Assembly (NCBI RefSeq): GCF_011516825.1
Contig: NZ_WOTA01000009.1
Coordinates: forward strand, 62,001 to 126,000
Reading direction: 5' to 3'
Length of the DNA stretch: 64,000 bases
From: Acetobacter oeni
GTDB lineage: Bacteria > Pseudomonadota > Alphaproteobacteria > Acetobacterales > Acetobacteraceae
The notes under the pieces were generated by a model. It ran no database searches. It had not been told where the DNA came from and saw nothing but the letters and a program-made list of their open reading frames with translations. Positions 1 to 8,722 of the stretch are shown here, piece by piece (position 1 is the stretch's first letter; each line of letters begins with the position of its first letter). Both the position numbers and the translations under genes were made by a program.

Positions 1-96
1 GCCGATGTCCTCTCCCGCGCCGTCGCGCGGGGCGTGTTCGAAGCCACCCTGCCACCGGGGATGACAGGCCAGACCTGGAAAATGCTGCCCGGATAA
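1..96 (+). CDS. C-terminal end of a possible P1-family peptidase (partial)
   Basis: An open frame enters from the left edge and ends with TAA after 31 codons. The tail contains ARAVARGVFEAT-like residues (SRAVARGVFEAT), resembling the last helix of DmpA/L-aminopeptidase-type P1 peptidases, which often end in a similar Ala-Arg-Gly-Val run. This family assignment rests on a short tail recalled from memory, so it is tentative. That the frame is a real gene end is more secure, because third-position GC bias is strong and no gene follows for almost 200 bases. Confidence 0.4.
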   Translation, partial: ADVLSRAVARGVFEATLPPGMTGQTWKMLPG

Positions 97-290
97 AGAT
101 TTTTCCGGGGCGTCTCAGGACTCTGCCTGACCCCCGTCAGAGCACATCACGCAAAGGCATATGCTGTGCACGAAAATCTCCGCAGCCCGGTTCATCAGGC
201 AGAATGGCGTGCCCACAGCCATAATCGCCTGGTCACGCCGGGGAACAGCGGCCGCACAGAAGTCCTCTCCCCCGATTTTTAGGATATTCA

Positions 291-776
291 ATGAGAGTAA
301 AAAACTGTAGATATTTAGCCCGAGGTTTACTCCTGCAAGGGAATATTATGATTTCCGGACCCATATCCGGCCCCGTGGGGCGGATTATTGTCTGCGCCGG
401 GCTTTTAATCCCCGGAGTGTCTCTGGCAATCCGGGCCGAGGCTAAAACTGTGTGCTTACCGGATAATGCTTCGGTCGAAATGTTCGGGATCGTTCACGAA
501 GTTTCCGGTCGGGACAAACACTCCGGTCGGTTATATTCGTATTTCACTATAGACGCAGAGCAGTTTTACTGTGTCGCAGGACAGGACGTCGACGAACGGA
601 GCGCCACCCCCACCTACAACATTGCGCTGACACCACGCGAGGCCGGAAAAGACCAGAAAGAATTCGGACCGTATGTGGGTTACCGCGTAAAAGTGACCGG
701 AACACTCTCTTCGTCCAGTCGGGGCGGTCCGCTGTTATTCGATAAAACAATTGAACGCAGAACCAGAGAAAATTAG
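291..776 (+). CDS. small secreted protein of unknown function
   Basis: Encodes up to 161 residues. A hydrophobic stretch around residues 28-50, ending near AEA, looks like a signal peptide, so the mature part (about 110 residues) is probably periplasmic. It has two cysteines (CLPDN and YCVAGQ) and a beta-rich layout ending in YRVKVTGTLSSSS, which recalls small OB-like periplasmic domains such as DUF4431, but I cannot confirm that. An alternative start at 348 has an AAGGG about 9 bases upstream and would place the signal peptide right at the N-terminus; it may be the true start. AT content is a little higher than in the neighbours. No operon partner. Confidence 0.5.
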   Translation: MRVKNCRYLARGLLLQGNIMISGPISGPVGRIIVCAGLLIPGVSLAIRAEAKTVCLPDNASVEMFGIVHEVSGRDKHSGRLYSYFTIDAEQFYCVAGQDVDERSATPTYNIALTPREAGKDQKEFGPYVGYRVKVTGTLSSSSRGGPLLFDKTIERRTREN

Positions 777-1219
777 CACATCGACTCTCATCGTCTGACG
801 CGGATTTTCCGTTCACCAGTCGCCGAACCCGTGAAATCATCAGGCCCGGTCCTCGATACCGGAGCGCGAACCTGAAGAGCCTCTCCCCGCCAGTCTGAAT
901 CATAACTCTCCGGCCCGCCGTCGGAGCGCCCCGGTACCATATCAGCGCTGTTCGCAACACCTTCCAGGCCCTGTCCGTTACCGGTGAACTCCGACTGACA
1001 CACACGTCACAGGGCATCACGATCCATGCCCTGCCTTCATCCCGACCCGGAGACGGTCAGGAAGATTCAGATCGTTGTGATATGCGGCATGTCAGGAGCC
1101 GGACGGCTGGCCGGGTCCTGACAGAACCCGCATTTGCAAAACCCGCAGCGACCATTAGTTTCGGGAAACCTCTCCCCGCACACGGACGCCCGCCCTTGCC
1201 GCATGACGCACACGGTCTC
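777..1219. other. intergenic gap, no gene recognised
   Basis: Between the small secreted protein and the permease. Frames on both strands here have low-complexity or unrecognisable translations. The permease frame is open back to 1082, so some of this stretch could be its N-terminus, but residues upstream of 1220 do not look like the NCS1 family. I see no clear promoter or terminator. Confidence 0.4.
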
Positions 1220-2548
1220 ATGGAAGACCTCTCCGCCGCCTCCGTCTGCGATCCGGTCCCCGCGTCCCGCAAGACCATGTCCATCGACCGCGTCTTCTGG
1301 AGCCACTTCTCCCCCAATCTCGGCCCCGGCGGATGGGTCACCGGCGCGCTCCTCGTCAGTCTCGGCCTCGATCTGAAAACCGGCATCCTCGCCATCCTCG
1401 CCGGTAACATTATCGGCGCGCTCCCCGTCGCGCTCGCCGCCGCCATCGGCCCGGCCACCGGCCTCACCCAGATGGAAGCCTCCCGCATGGCCCTCGGACG
1501 CATCGGCGTGCGTCCGCCCTCCTTCCTCAACTGGCTCTACTGCGTCGGATGGGACGCCGTGAACAACGTCCCCGCCGCCGCCGCCCTCATGGCCCTGCTG
1601 GCCCTGGGCAACGCCCCGCTGCCCTTCTGGCTCGCCCTCGGCCTCCTCGCCGGCACCCAGATGATCGCCTCCATCTACGGCCACCACGTTGTCCAGGCCC
1701 TGCAAAAATACCTCGGCGCTCTCCTGCTCGTCGTCTTTGCCCTGATCGGCGTCACCTTCGCGGTCCGTGGGGGCGCCGTCATCCACGCCAGCCATTCCGT
1801 CAGCCTCGCCACCTTCCTGCTCGCCGTTGGAATCCTCGTCAGCTTCAATCTTTCCTGGGCCACCTACTCATCGGACTACACCCGCTATCTGCCCGCCATC
1901 ACGTCTCCGAAAAAAGTCGTCTCCCTGGCCCTGGCCGGACTGCTCTCCTCCGCCGTTCCCTTCCAGATCCTCGGCCTGCTCACCGCCACCAGCATCGCCG
2001 AACCCTCGCCAACCGCCGTCATCGCCAGCCTGCAACACGCCATGGGGCCGCTCGGACCCCTGGCCCTCGCCGCCATAGCGCTTTCGTCGATCACAGGTAA
2101 TTCCTTCAACGACAACACCGCCAGCTACAGCCTCATCTCCGCCGGGATCCATATTCCCCGCGTCGCCGCCGCGATCATCACCGCCTCACTCGGCTACATC
2201 CTGGCCGTCGCGGGCGCCGGACAATACGCCAGCCTCTACACAGACTACCTGCTCGTCACGATGTACTGGATCGCCCCCTGGTGCGGCATCGTCCTCGCCG
2301 ACTGGTACCTTACCGGAGGCCACTCCGCGGCAAAATCCGGCCCTTACGGACAGCCCCTCATCCCGCCACAGGGCTGGACACGGGGCGCCACCATCTTCGT
2401 CGTGACCTCCGTCCTCACCATCGCCCTCTTCTCCACAAGCTCCCTCTACACAGGCCCCGTCGCCCGCTGGCTCGGCGGCGCCGATGTCGGCTATTATATC
2501 GGCTTCTTCGCCGCCGCGATCTGGTACGCAGCCGGGCGACGACAGTAA
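1220..2548 (+). CDS. NCS1-family purine/cytosine permease
   Basis: Inner-membrane symporter of the nucleobase:cation symporter-1 family, probably importing a purine, cytosine or related base. The family signature is clear: an N-terminal VFWSHFSPNLGPGGWVTGAL segment, GWDAVNNVPAAAAL in helix 3, SFNLSWATYSSDYTRYLP in the middle and GNSFNDNTASYSL, followed by about 12 hydrophobic segments in all. The frame is open from 1082, but homology begins around residue 66 of that longer frame. I chose ATG 1220, which gives 442 residues, close to the family length; ATG 1277 is also possible and neither has a strong ribosome site. The exact substrate cannot be read from sequence. It fits the other nucleobase and nucleoside salvage genes in the window. 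Confidence 0.85.
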   Translation: MEDLSAASVCDPVPASRKTMSIDRVFWSHFSPNLGPGGWVTGALLVSLGLDLKTGILAILAGNIIGALPVALAAAIGPATGLTQMEASRMALGRIGVRPPSFLNWLYCVGWDAVNNVPAAAALMALLALGNAPLPFWLALGLLAGTQMIASIYGHHVVQALQKYLGALLLVVFALIGVTFAVRGGAVIHASHSVSLATFLLAVGILVSFNLSWATYSSDYTRYLPAITSPKKVVSLALAGLLSSAVPFQILGLLTATSIAEPSPTAVIASLQHAMGPLGPLALAAIALSSITGNSFNDNTASYSLISAGIHIPRVAAAIITASLGYILAVAGAGQYASLYTDYLLVTMYWIAPWCGIVLADWYLTGGHSAAKSGPYGQPLIPPQGWTRGATIFVVTSVLTIALFSTSSLYTGPVARWLGGADVGYYIGFFAAAIWYAAGRRQ

Positions 2549-2692
2549 GTCCCCGGCAAAAGCACCTCAGAACAAACGCATTATTCGCAACGAACCGGCC
2601 CGAAAAGGGGAAGGTCCCCGCCTGGACGCGATCAGTACCCGCTTCGCCATTCGTCTTTACCCTGCGCCCACACGCCTCAGCCTCGCCCGGGA

Positions 2693-3184
2693 TCAGCCCG
2701 CCGGCTTCAGGTCTGAAGCAGACAGATTCCCCGCCTGACCGGCCTCCCTGCCGCCAAGCCGCCGCCGTTCATCCGGGGTAATCATCCCTTCAAGCGTATA
2801 ATGGTCCAGCACAGTCATAAAAGACGCCAGAGCCTCCCCGAGAACACCCCGCAGGCGACAGACATCGGACAGAATACAACAGTGACCCGCTGCGGCCTGT
2901 TCCGGCTGCATGCAGGTCACAAGACCGAGATCCTCTTCCGTATAACGAACCACATCGCCAATACCGATCTCAGAAGCCGGTCGCGCAAGTTTCAGCCCCC
3001 CGTTTCGTCCCCGGGCTGTTTCAATGAAACCGCCAAGACCGAGCCGGTGAATAATTTTGACCAGATGATTTTCAGAAATTCCGTAAACCTGAGCGACTTC
3101 ACGGATCGATACCAGGCGATCCGTATGAATACCGAGATAAATCAGTGTTCTCAGTGCATAATCAGTATGTAAGGTCAGCTTCAT
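2693..3184 (-). CDS. nsrR: Rrf2-family NO-sensing repressor NsrR
   Basis: A 163-residue Rrf2-family regulator. It has an N-terminal winged helix-turn-helix (MKLTLHTDYALRTLIYL, then VSIREVAQVYGISENHLVKIIHRL) and a later cysteine cluster (C91, C102, C103, C109), consistent with the three-cysteine [Fe-S] site of NsrR. In the family, NO destroys the cluster and releases repression. It is transcribed divergently from the flavohaemoglobin gene, and the 79-base gap between them carries a near-palindrome matching the NsrR consensus. That arrangement supports NsrR over IscR, whose cysteine spacing differs and whose partners are iscSUA genes. Confidence 0.88.
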   Translation of the reverse strand: MKLTLHTDYALRTLIYLGIHTDRLVSIREVAQVYGISENHLVKIIHRLGLGGFIETARGRNGGLKLARPASEIGIGDVVRYTEEDLGLVTCMQPEQAAAGHCCILSDVCRLRGVLGEALASFMTVLDHYTLEGMITPDERRRLGGREAGQAGNLSASDLKPAG

Positions 3185-3204
3185 AATAAACAGTTAATAT
3201 AGAA

Positions 3205-3210
3205 TTGACT
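3205..3210 (+). promoter_or_regulatory. candidate -35 box for hmp
   Basis: TTGACT lies in an AT-rich spacer ahead of hmp, with GATAAA-like sequence beginning about 14 bases downstream. The -10 assignment is uncertain. The position fits a promoter whose start region would be covered by the adjacent NsrR site. Confidence 0.35.
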
Positions 3211-3229
3211 TTTTTTTCTACTACGATAA

Positions 3230-3252
3230 AAGGTGTAGAAATTATACATCTT
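3230..3252. promoter_or_regulatory. NsrR operator between nsrR and hmp
   Basis: An 11-1-11 inverted repeat: left arm AAGGTGTAGAA, central A, right arm TTATACATCTT. The arms match at 9 of 11 positions. It closely resembles the enterobacterial NsrR consensus, which begins AAGATGCATTT and is followed by its mirror image. It sits 11 bases before the hmp start, where binding would block transcription or its early steps. Confidence 0.8.
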
Positions 3253-3263
3253 ACGAGGCAGTT

Positions 3264-4475
3264 ATGACGGTCCCTCTGGACGACAAAACCCGCTCGGTTA
3301 TCACAGCCTGTATTCCGGCACTGGAAGCTCACGGCCTGGCGATTACAACAGAAATGTACCAGCGCCTCCTGACCCGTCCCGAAATCCGTGACCTGTTCAA
3401 TATGTCGCACCAGAAAGACGGAGAGCAGCCAAAGGCTCTGGCACTCGCCGTCCTCGCCTATGCCCGCAATATCAGCACTCCCGGCAACCTGGCCGGAACG
3501 GTCGAGCGCATCGCCGAAAAACATGTCGGCCTGAACATCCTGCCGGAACATTACCCCTACGTCGCGGACGCCCTGCTGGGCGCGATCGCACACGTCCTCG
3601 GTGATGCCGCCACCCCGGAAATCATGGACGCCTGGGGGAAAGCCTACTGGTTTCTCGCCGATATCCTGATCGGCCGCGAAGCGCAGATTTACAAGGCCCA
3701 TACCGACGCCCCCGGCGGCTGGACCGGATGGCGCGCGTTCTCCGTGCACAGACGGGTGAAGGAAAGCGAAACCGTCACCTCCTTCGAACTGATCCCGGCA
3801 AACGGCCAGCCGGTCATGCGCCATCAGCCCGGTCAGTATCTCAGCTTCCGCCTGGACGTTCCCGGTCACGGCACGCAGCGTCGCAATTACAGCATCTCTT
3901 CGGCACCGGGAAACGAGGCCTACCGCATCAGCGTCCGGCGTATTCCTGGCGGCACGGTGTCGGACTGGCTGCACGACAGCGTAAAACCCGGCACGGTTCT
4001 GCAGGTTTCCGCTCCGGCCGGTGATTTCACCCTCACCGAACCTGTGCCGCCCTCCGTGGTCCTGCTGAGCGCGGGCATAGGCCTCACCCCCATGATCTCC
4101 CTGCTGAGCACTCTGATCAGCGGAAAAACGCAGACAGCCGTAAGATACATTCACGGCACACGCTCAGCGGAAACAGAGGCTTTCGGCGAGGCCATCAGCT
4201 CCCTCGCCGCAAAAGGAACAATTCACGGCGACATCTTCTACAGTCGCCAGACCCCGCCAGAAAACACGCCGACAGCAGGGCTGACCCGTCACTCCGGCCG
4301 AATCACCCCCGAATGGCTGAAAGGCCAGATCGACAAAAACGCTGCGTATTACATCTGCGGTCCCGACAGCTTCATGCGCGATATGGTGACCACCCTGCGC
4401 ACCGCCGGCCTGCCGGCCACGCAGATCCGTTACGAATTTTTCGGCCCGGCCGATGACGAAACTCTGGTCGCATAA
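3264..4475 (+). CDS. hmp: flavohaemoglobin, nitric oxide dioxygenase
   Basis: A 403-residue cytosolic enzyme that oxidises NO to nitrate with O2 and NAD(P)H. Domain order: globin (about 1-140, with the proximal haem histidine at His87 in EKHVGL), FAD-binding ferredoxin-reductase domain (RNYSISS, about residue 214 on), and an NAD(P)-binding domain (SAGIGLTPM). The C-terminus ends YEFFGP, a typical flavohaemoglobin tail. Length matches the family (about 395-410). It is divergent from nsrR with an NsrR operator just upstream, so NO-induced derepression is the likely control. Confidence 0.95.
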   Translation: MTVPLDDKTRSVITACIPALEAHGLAITTEMYQRLLTRPEIRDLFNMSHQKDGEQPKALALAVLAYARNISTPGNLAGTVERIAEKHVGLNILPEHYPYVADALLGAIAHVLGDAATPEIMDAWGKAYWFLADILIGREAQIYKAHTDAPGGWTGWRAFSVHRRVKESETVTSFELIPANGQPVMRHQPGQYLSFRLDVPGHGTQRRNYSISSAPGNEAYRISVRRIPGGTVSDWLHDSVKPGTVLQVSAPAGDFTLTEPVPPSVVLLSAGIGLTPMISLLSTLISGKTQTAVRYIHGTRSAETEAFGEAISSLAAKGTIHGDIFYSRQTPPENTPTAGLTRHSGRITPEWLKGQIDKNAAYYICGPDSFMRDMVTTLRTAGLPATQIRYEFFGPADDETLVA

Positions 4476-4579
4476 CACAGAAGTTCACGATTCATGTGTG
4501 GCACATATTTCTATCGTATAAAAAACCCTGTGCCGTGCAAAAGTTTCATGAATGGTCTGACTGGTCTTTGGTCCCGTTA

Positions 4580-4720
4580 AGTGTTGTTGCTTTTCTCAGG
4601 GTTTTGCCCTGAAACCCACCAAAGGCCGGCGGTCTTTGGAAACCTGTCTGTTTATTTATCAACAAATCCGGGTGCAGGGGCCTGTGACCCCAGCCGGGTG
4701 CGGGCAGAGCCCGGACGGAC
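4580..4720 (+). repeat. dispersed double-hairpin repeat, copy 1
   Basis: Contains the common core: a hairpin CTCAGGG-tttt-GCCCTGA, then AAACCCACC, then a second hairpin of the AAAGGCC...GGTCTTTGG type, then AAACC and an AT-rich tract (TTTATTTATCAAC), then a variable GC tail ending near CAGAGCCCGG. Five other copies occur in the window. It lies about 100 bases after hmp. Confidence 0.8.
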
Positions 4721-4825
4721 ACAACCTGCGGAAAACCACACATTCAGCAGTTCCGAAACATTCATGCCAAAGGCAGGCAGAGCCTCCTCCCCCCTCTCTG
4801 CTTCGCCTTATCAGAAGAGCTTCAT

Positions 4826-5380
4826 TCAGCCTTTTTTGCCATCAACAGAAAAATCAAGCGCATAAAACGACTGATCCGGAGAACGTTTCTGATTTGTAAC
4901 GTGAATGGAAGCCGTCCGGGGCACCAGACAGTTCACCAGATAAACCGTGCCCGCGCCGCTCCCCCGGTTCCGATACGCTACCTGATAGTCGCCGGCCGCC
5001 AGCTCGCCCGATGCGTCAAACCGGATCGTCATCGTCCCCGTTCCGGCCCGCATCGCCGCAACGGACGGAAACACGACCGTCCCCGGCTCCAGAGAAACCG
5101 ATTTCCCGTTCAGCGAAAAAGACAGATCCTCCGCAATCCGCTCCGCATAGGCATGCTTCTCCTCAGGAGAAAGCACGCCGTCACCATCCCGGTCCATCTG
5201 CCGGAGCACAGCCTCCGTCACAGCCACCCCAGGCGTCAGCCGTAACGTCAGTGCAATCCGGTTCCGCGCCAGATCGATCGTCGTAGCCTGCAAATAGTCA
5301 TCCAGCCGATGTGCCGAAGCAGAAGAGACTACAGACATCAGTGCGACAGCCGCGCAAAGCGCATATTTCGCGATAGTCAT
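4826..5380 (-). CDS. secreted EF-hand-containing protein (DUF3500 companion type)
   Basis: A 184-residue protein with a signal peptide (cleavage probably after SSASA, before HRLDDYLQAT). Residues about 63-75 form a calcium-binding EF-hand loop, DRDGDGVLSPEE. The HRLDDYLQAT start and TPGVAV segment match a family that I recall next to DUF3500 proteins. The role is unknown. Its ATG overlaps the stop of the upstream remnant by four bases (ATGA), implying translational coupling in the intact ancestor. Two copies of the dispersed repeat flank this small region. Confidence 0.7.
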   Translation of the reverse strand: MTIAKYALCAAVALMSVVSSASAHRLDDYLQATTIDLARNRIALTLRLTPGVAVTEAVLRQMDRDGDGVLSPEEKHAYAERIAEDLSFSLNGKSVSLEPGTVVFPSVAAMRAGTGTMTIRFDASGELAAGDYQVAYRNRGSGAGTVYLVNCLVPRTASIHVTNQKRSPDQSFYALDFSVDGKKG

Positions 5381-5658
5381 TGCAGTGTAAACCGGCTGAT
5401 CCCCGGTCCGCTCCTGCGAAACCGTGCCAGCGTCCCATGCTTCTCCGCCGCGAACGAAAACTGTATCGCTTCCCGGCCCGATGCGCCAAATGTCGCAGGA
5501 AAAGTCTTTGCCGCCGCAGCGACCGCGCGCGTCTGACTGACAGCCATACCCTCTCCCGAATACGCCGATACCAGCCCCGCCTGAACCGGAGCACTCTCTT
5601 CCATAACGGATGTCGCCGCCAGAAGAAGGCCGTCAGTGATAAAAAAACTCTTCCGCAT
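5377..5658 (-). pseudogene. N-terminal remnant of a DUF3500-like protein
   Basis: A 93-codon frame with third-position GC bias. Residues about 44-70 (AVAAAAKTFPATFGASGREA then IQFSFAAEKHGTLARF) resemble the start of the DUF3500 domain, where an AFLATLxxxQR-x-A pattern is followed by FxFxxxxR. The domain is normally 300 or more residues, so most of it is missing, and the frame passes abruptly into a short unrelated tail. The coupling to the EF-hand gene (four-base overlap) is what one expects for this gene pair. I read it as a deletion derivative; the domain match is from memory and modest. Confidence 0.45.
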
Positions 5659-5798
5659 CAGAATGCTGTTTCCCAGTCCGTTTTCCTGACAACCGGATCA
5701 CGTTCCGTAACCGCAGCCGGACCAAAGGCTTATCCTGCCCCGCTTTCCGCGTTCAGAATACCCCCGCTCACCCGGGCCGATACCCCCCGTCACAATCA

Positions 5799-5960
5799 AT
5801 GAAAATCATCGAAGCCGATCAGCGGTCTGCCCCGCAGAACCAGCTTTCCCGCGTCATGGCCCGCTTCGGTCTGACCCTCGCCAGATCGATCCGAACCGAA
5901 ACACAGCTTCTCCTGAAAGAATGGAACGGAAAATGGCTTATGTCGGCAAATCCCGACCGG
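5799..5960 (+). pseudogene. possible truncated small gene running into a repeat
   Basis: From ATG 5799 about 50 codons show good coding bias (MKIIEADQRSAPQNQLSRVM, then ARFGLTLARSIRTETQLLLK). The frame then runs straight into dispersed repeat copy 2 and on antisense to the SDR gene, with no natural stop until 7028. This looks like the 5' part of a small gene whose 3' end was replaced by the repeat. I do not recognise the product, and chance coding in GC-rich DNA is a real alternative. Confidence 0.25.
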
Positions 5961-5975
5961 CTCGGTTCGCATTCA

Positions 5976-6046
5976 GTGTTGCTGCTTTCCTCAGGGCCTT
6001 GCCCTGAAACCCATCAAAGGCCGGAGGCCGCCGGAAACCGGTTCGT
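5976..6046 (+). repeat. dispersed double-hairpin repeat, copy 2
   Basis: Same core as copy 1: CTCAGGG-cctt-GCCCTGA, AAACCCATC, then AAAGGCC-ggagg-CCG and AAACCGG. It sits between the possible truncated gene and the 3' end of the SDR gene on the other strand. Confidence 0.75.
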
Positions 6047-6134
6047 TCTCCCGGAACCCGCACCGGAAATCAGAATGGCCGCACGACAAACGCCGCGCGG
6101 CCATCATAAAACCCGTCAGCAGAAAGCGCTCAGC

Positions 6135-6893
6135 TCAGAGCTTCATTCCACCCGAAGCCTCGATCCTCTGCGCGTTTATCCAGCCCGTATCCGGCCCCAG
6201 CAAAGCCGCCACGGCCCGCCCGATATCATCCGGCAGCCCAACACGCCCAAGCGCTGTCACGGACGCGATGTAGCCATTCACATCCTTGTTGTCCCGCACC
6301 ACGCCACCCCCGAAATCCGTCGCGATGGCCCCCGGCGCCAGTGTGTTCACAATGATCTTCCGCTCCGCCAGCTCCGCCGCCAGATACCGCGTCAGAACCT
6401 CCACGGCCCCCTTCATCGTCGCATAAGCCGAATAACCCGGCAGCGAAAACCGGGTCAGACCGGAAGAGATATTCAGAATCCGACCGCCATCGGCAATCAG
6501 TGGCAACAGCTTCTGCGTCAGAAAAAACACGCCCTTCAGATGAATGTTGACGAGAGAGTCGAACTGCTCCTCCGTCGTCTCGGCAAACGGCGCATGAATG
6601 CCAATCCCGGCATTGTTCACCAGAAAATCAAACCGTTCCGCGCGCCAGCCCGAAAGCGTCTCCCCGACAGCCCTGGCAAACCCGGGGAAACCCGCCGTAT
6701 CCGCAACGTCGAGCTGCAATGCCTTCACCCGTCGCCCGGCCGCCATCAGCGCCCGCTCCGCTTCCTTCGCGCCACTGATATTGCTGCGATAGGTCAGAAT
6801 AATATCCACGCCGTGTTTCGCCAGGTGCTGAACCATGCTCAGCCCCAGTCCGCGATCCCCGCCTGTTACAAGTGCAACTGGTGCAGCCGTCAT
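6135..6893 (-). CDS. SDR-family NAD(P)-dependent oxidoreductase
   Basis: A 252-residue classical short-chain dehydrogenase. The cofactor motif is TGGDRGLG near the N-terminus, NNAG lies at mid-chain, and the catalytic Ser-Tyr-Lys triad is ISSGL...YSAYATMKG. The substrate cannot be told; the fold is shared by 3-oxoacyl-ACP reductases and many sugar or alcohol dehydrogenases. The frame is open further upstream to 7127, but residues before MTAAPVALVTGG do not belong to the family, and ATG 6893 is preceded by GGAG/AGAAAG. It is divergent from the small protein at 7166. Confidence 0.85.
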   Translation of the reverse strand: MTAAPVALVTGGDRGLGLSMVQHLAKHGVDIILTYRSNISGAKEAERALMAAGRRVKALQLDVADTAGFPGFARAVGETLSGWRAERFDFLVNNAGIGIHAPFAETTEEQFDSLVNIHLKGVFFLTQKLLPLIADGGRILNISSGLTRFSLPGYSAYATMKGAVEVLTRYLAAELAERKIIVNTLAPGAIATDFGGGVVRDNKDVNGYIASVTALGRVGLPDDIGRAVAALLGPDTGWINAQRIEASGGMKL

Positions 6894-7165
6894 CTTCTTT
6901 CTCCGCTTCCTGTGTCCTGCACACAGCCTACACCAAAGAGTATCCGGGATAATTCGGAAAATACGGACAATACCAGTCGTGAAACCCGAATAAACGGCTG
7001 TTCCGACCAATGCGGGCGGCTCACATAAACGTAATTCCGGTCCGGACCATGGAGTGTTGTACGCTGCAAAAAGCAGCCCCCACCCCGGAAAACCGGCATC
7101 AGACCGGAAAAATCCTTCGGCCAGCATCAGTGTTCCGGAATCAGCCCGCAGAAAAGGAAAGCGCC

Positions 7166-7333
7166 ATGCCCTGGAAACCGGAAGACGCCGAAAAACACAC
7201 CCACAAGGCCGATACGAAAACCCTGAAAGATCTCTGGGCTAAAGTCGCCAACGAATGTCTCGACCGCACCGGCGATGAAGGCCGCGCCATCCGCGAAGCC
7301 AATGCCGTCGTGGCCCGCAACGCGGAAACATAA
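7166..7333 (+). CDS. small conserved protein, 55 residues
   Basis: The protein begins MPWKPEDAEKHTHKAD and ends GDEGRAIREANAVVARNAET. This pattern (MPW..DA..HT.KA, then GDEGRAIREANA) belongs to a short soluble family that I recall as conserved hypotheticals in many Proteobacteria; it is sometimes compared with ChaB. The function is unknown. AAAAGGAAAG precedes the start and decides the ATG at 7166 over upstream ones. It is convergent with the nucleoside hydrolase, 20 bases apart. Confidence 0.7.
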   Translation: MPWKPEDAEKHTHKADTKTLKDLWAKVANECLDRTGDEGRAIREANAVVARNAET

Positions 7334-7353
7334 GACCGGACCAGCCCCGGAGT

Positions 7354-8406
7354 TCAGCCGGCCCGAAGAATAGTCCGGCTGAAAAGCGCCCGAACCCCAT
7401 CCGCGTCCACATCGACACACACAGCAGGGGAGGGGCGATGATCCCAGTCTCCCGGAGGAAACTTGCGCCCGTCAGGCTTCATCGCGGATTCCCCGTCTGA
7501 AATCCCGCCCCGCACGACCCGAACCGCGCCCGACACTGTGCGAAACAGCGCCGGATCGATCACAAAAGCCGCCGCGGACGCATCATTCACATAGATGCCG
7601 GGCAGACCAAGGCTTTTGTGAAAATCCATATAAACCCGCGTCACATCCCACAGGAAACGTCCCGCCGCACCGCCACGGTCACGCAGATCGGCGAAATACG
7701 CATCCGTCATGATTGTCCGCGTCGTGACATCCAGACCCACAATGGTCAGTGGCCACGAGGCCCCGCAAACCTCATCCGCCGCCCGGGGATCGCCATGGAA
7801 ATTCGCTTCCGCTACCGGCGTGATGTTTCCACGCGCTCCGTTATATCCAAAAGCCCCGCCCATCAGCACGACATTTTTCACCAGAGATGCAATCTCCGGC
7901 GCTTTCCGCAACGCCAGTCCGAGGTTAGTCATATGCCCGGTCGCAATCAGTGTGATCTCATGCGGATGCGCCCGGATCAGATCGATCATCAGCTCATGCG
8001 CCGGCCTCCCGTCCACCTTGTGACGGATCGCCGGAATCGCAATATCCCCGAGCGCGTTTTTGCCATGAATGGACACCGGCGGTTCGGACGTAATCCCGTC
8101 CAGAGACGTCCCCTGTCCCATGGCCACCGGAGCCTCAATCCGGAATCTTTCCGCCAGGTACAGCGCATTCCGCGTCGTCGTTTCAATCCGACCGTTTCCC
8201 GCCGCTGTCGTGATCCCGATCAGATCAATCCCCGGCGTATAGCGGAGCAACAGCAGCGCCATCGTATCGTCCACACCCGGATCGGTGTCGAAAATGACCT
8301 TCTGCCGTACCGGGGCCGCCACAGCGGAGGACAGACGAGCCGATGCGCCGGCCAGAACCGCGGCAGACAGCGTATGACGAAGAAAGGAGCGACGAAGCAG
8401 GAACAT
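7354..8406 (-). CDS. exported inosine-uridine-type nucleoside hydrolase
   Basis: Hydrolyses N-ribosidic bonds of nucleosides to free base plus ribose. The diagnostic N-terminal calcium and ribose motif is present ([15 protein letters not shown]), and the family segment [15 protein letters not shown] follows. The N-terminus [18 protein letters not shown] with SSAVAA looks like a twin-arginine or Sec signal, so the enzyme probably acts in the periplasm. I took ATG 8406 (350 residues); ATG 8427, seven codons earlier, is equally possible. The frame stays open to 8670, but that part translates dispersed repeat copy 3 and is not coding. The role fits the purine permease, NupC and adenosine deaminase elsewhere in the window. 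Confidence 0.87.
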   Translation of the reverse strand: MFLLRRSFLRHTLSAAVLAGASARLSSAVAAPVRQKVIFDTDPGVDDTMALLLLRYTPGIDLIGITTAAGNGRIETTTRNALYLAERFRIEAPVAMGQGTSLDGITSEPPVSIHGKNALGDIAIPAIRHKVDGRPAHELMIDLIRAHPHEITLIATGHMTNLGLALRKAPEIASLVKNVVLMGGAFGYNGARGNITPVAEANFHGDPRAADEVCGASWPLTIVGLDVTTRTIMTDAYFADLRDRGGAAGRFLWDVTRVYMDFHKSLGLPGIYVNDASAAAFVIDPALFRTVSGAVRVVRGGISDGESAMKPDGRKFPPGDWDHRPSPAVCVDVDADGVRALFSRTILRAG

Positions 8407-8489
8407 GCCGAAAGTATTAACCGCCATACGCCATCTGACAAGTTCGGTTCCCGAACGAAATGTCTCCGGACCCGTGATCGACAGCAGCC

Positions 8490-8645
8490 CCGGCTCTGCC
8501 CGCAGCCGACAGGGTGCATCACATGAAGGCGTGCCTGCACGACGGCCTCTGCACCCCGGTCTGTTTATAAATAAACCGGTTTCCAGAGACCCTGGTTTTG
8601 AGTGGATTTCAGGGCAAAGTCCCCTGAGAAAAACAGCAACACCGG
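8490..8645 (-). repeat. dispersed double-hairpin repeat, copy 3 (inverted)
   Basis: Reverse orientation. It reads (+ strand) CGGCTCTGCCCGCA, GGTCTGTTTATAAATAAACC, GGTTTCCAGAGACCCTGG, GGATTTCAGGGCAAAG and CCCTGAG. The GC tail shared with copy 1 (CTCTGCCCGCA-CCGG) shows that the element is longer than the two hairpins. It lies between two divergent genes, so any promoter for either must avoid or use it. Confidence 0.75.
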
Positions 8646-8722
8646 ATGCGAATAAAGCCAGAGCCGTCATATACAGGCATAGTGCAGTCCCGCATCAGTC
8701 AGAAACCGGGGAGTCTCAGACC

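Noticed and set aside
7010-7165. 5' extension of the 55-residue gene
   Set aside because: Residues before 7166 do not match the family, and a ribosome site stands just before ATG 7166.
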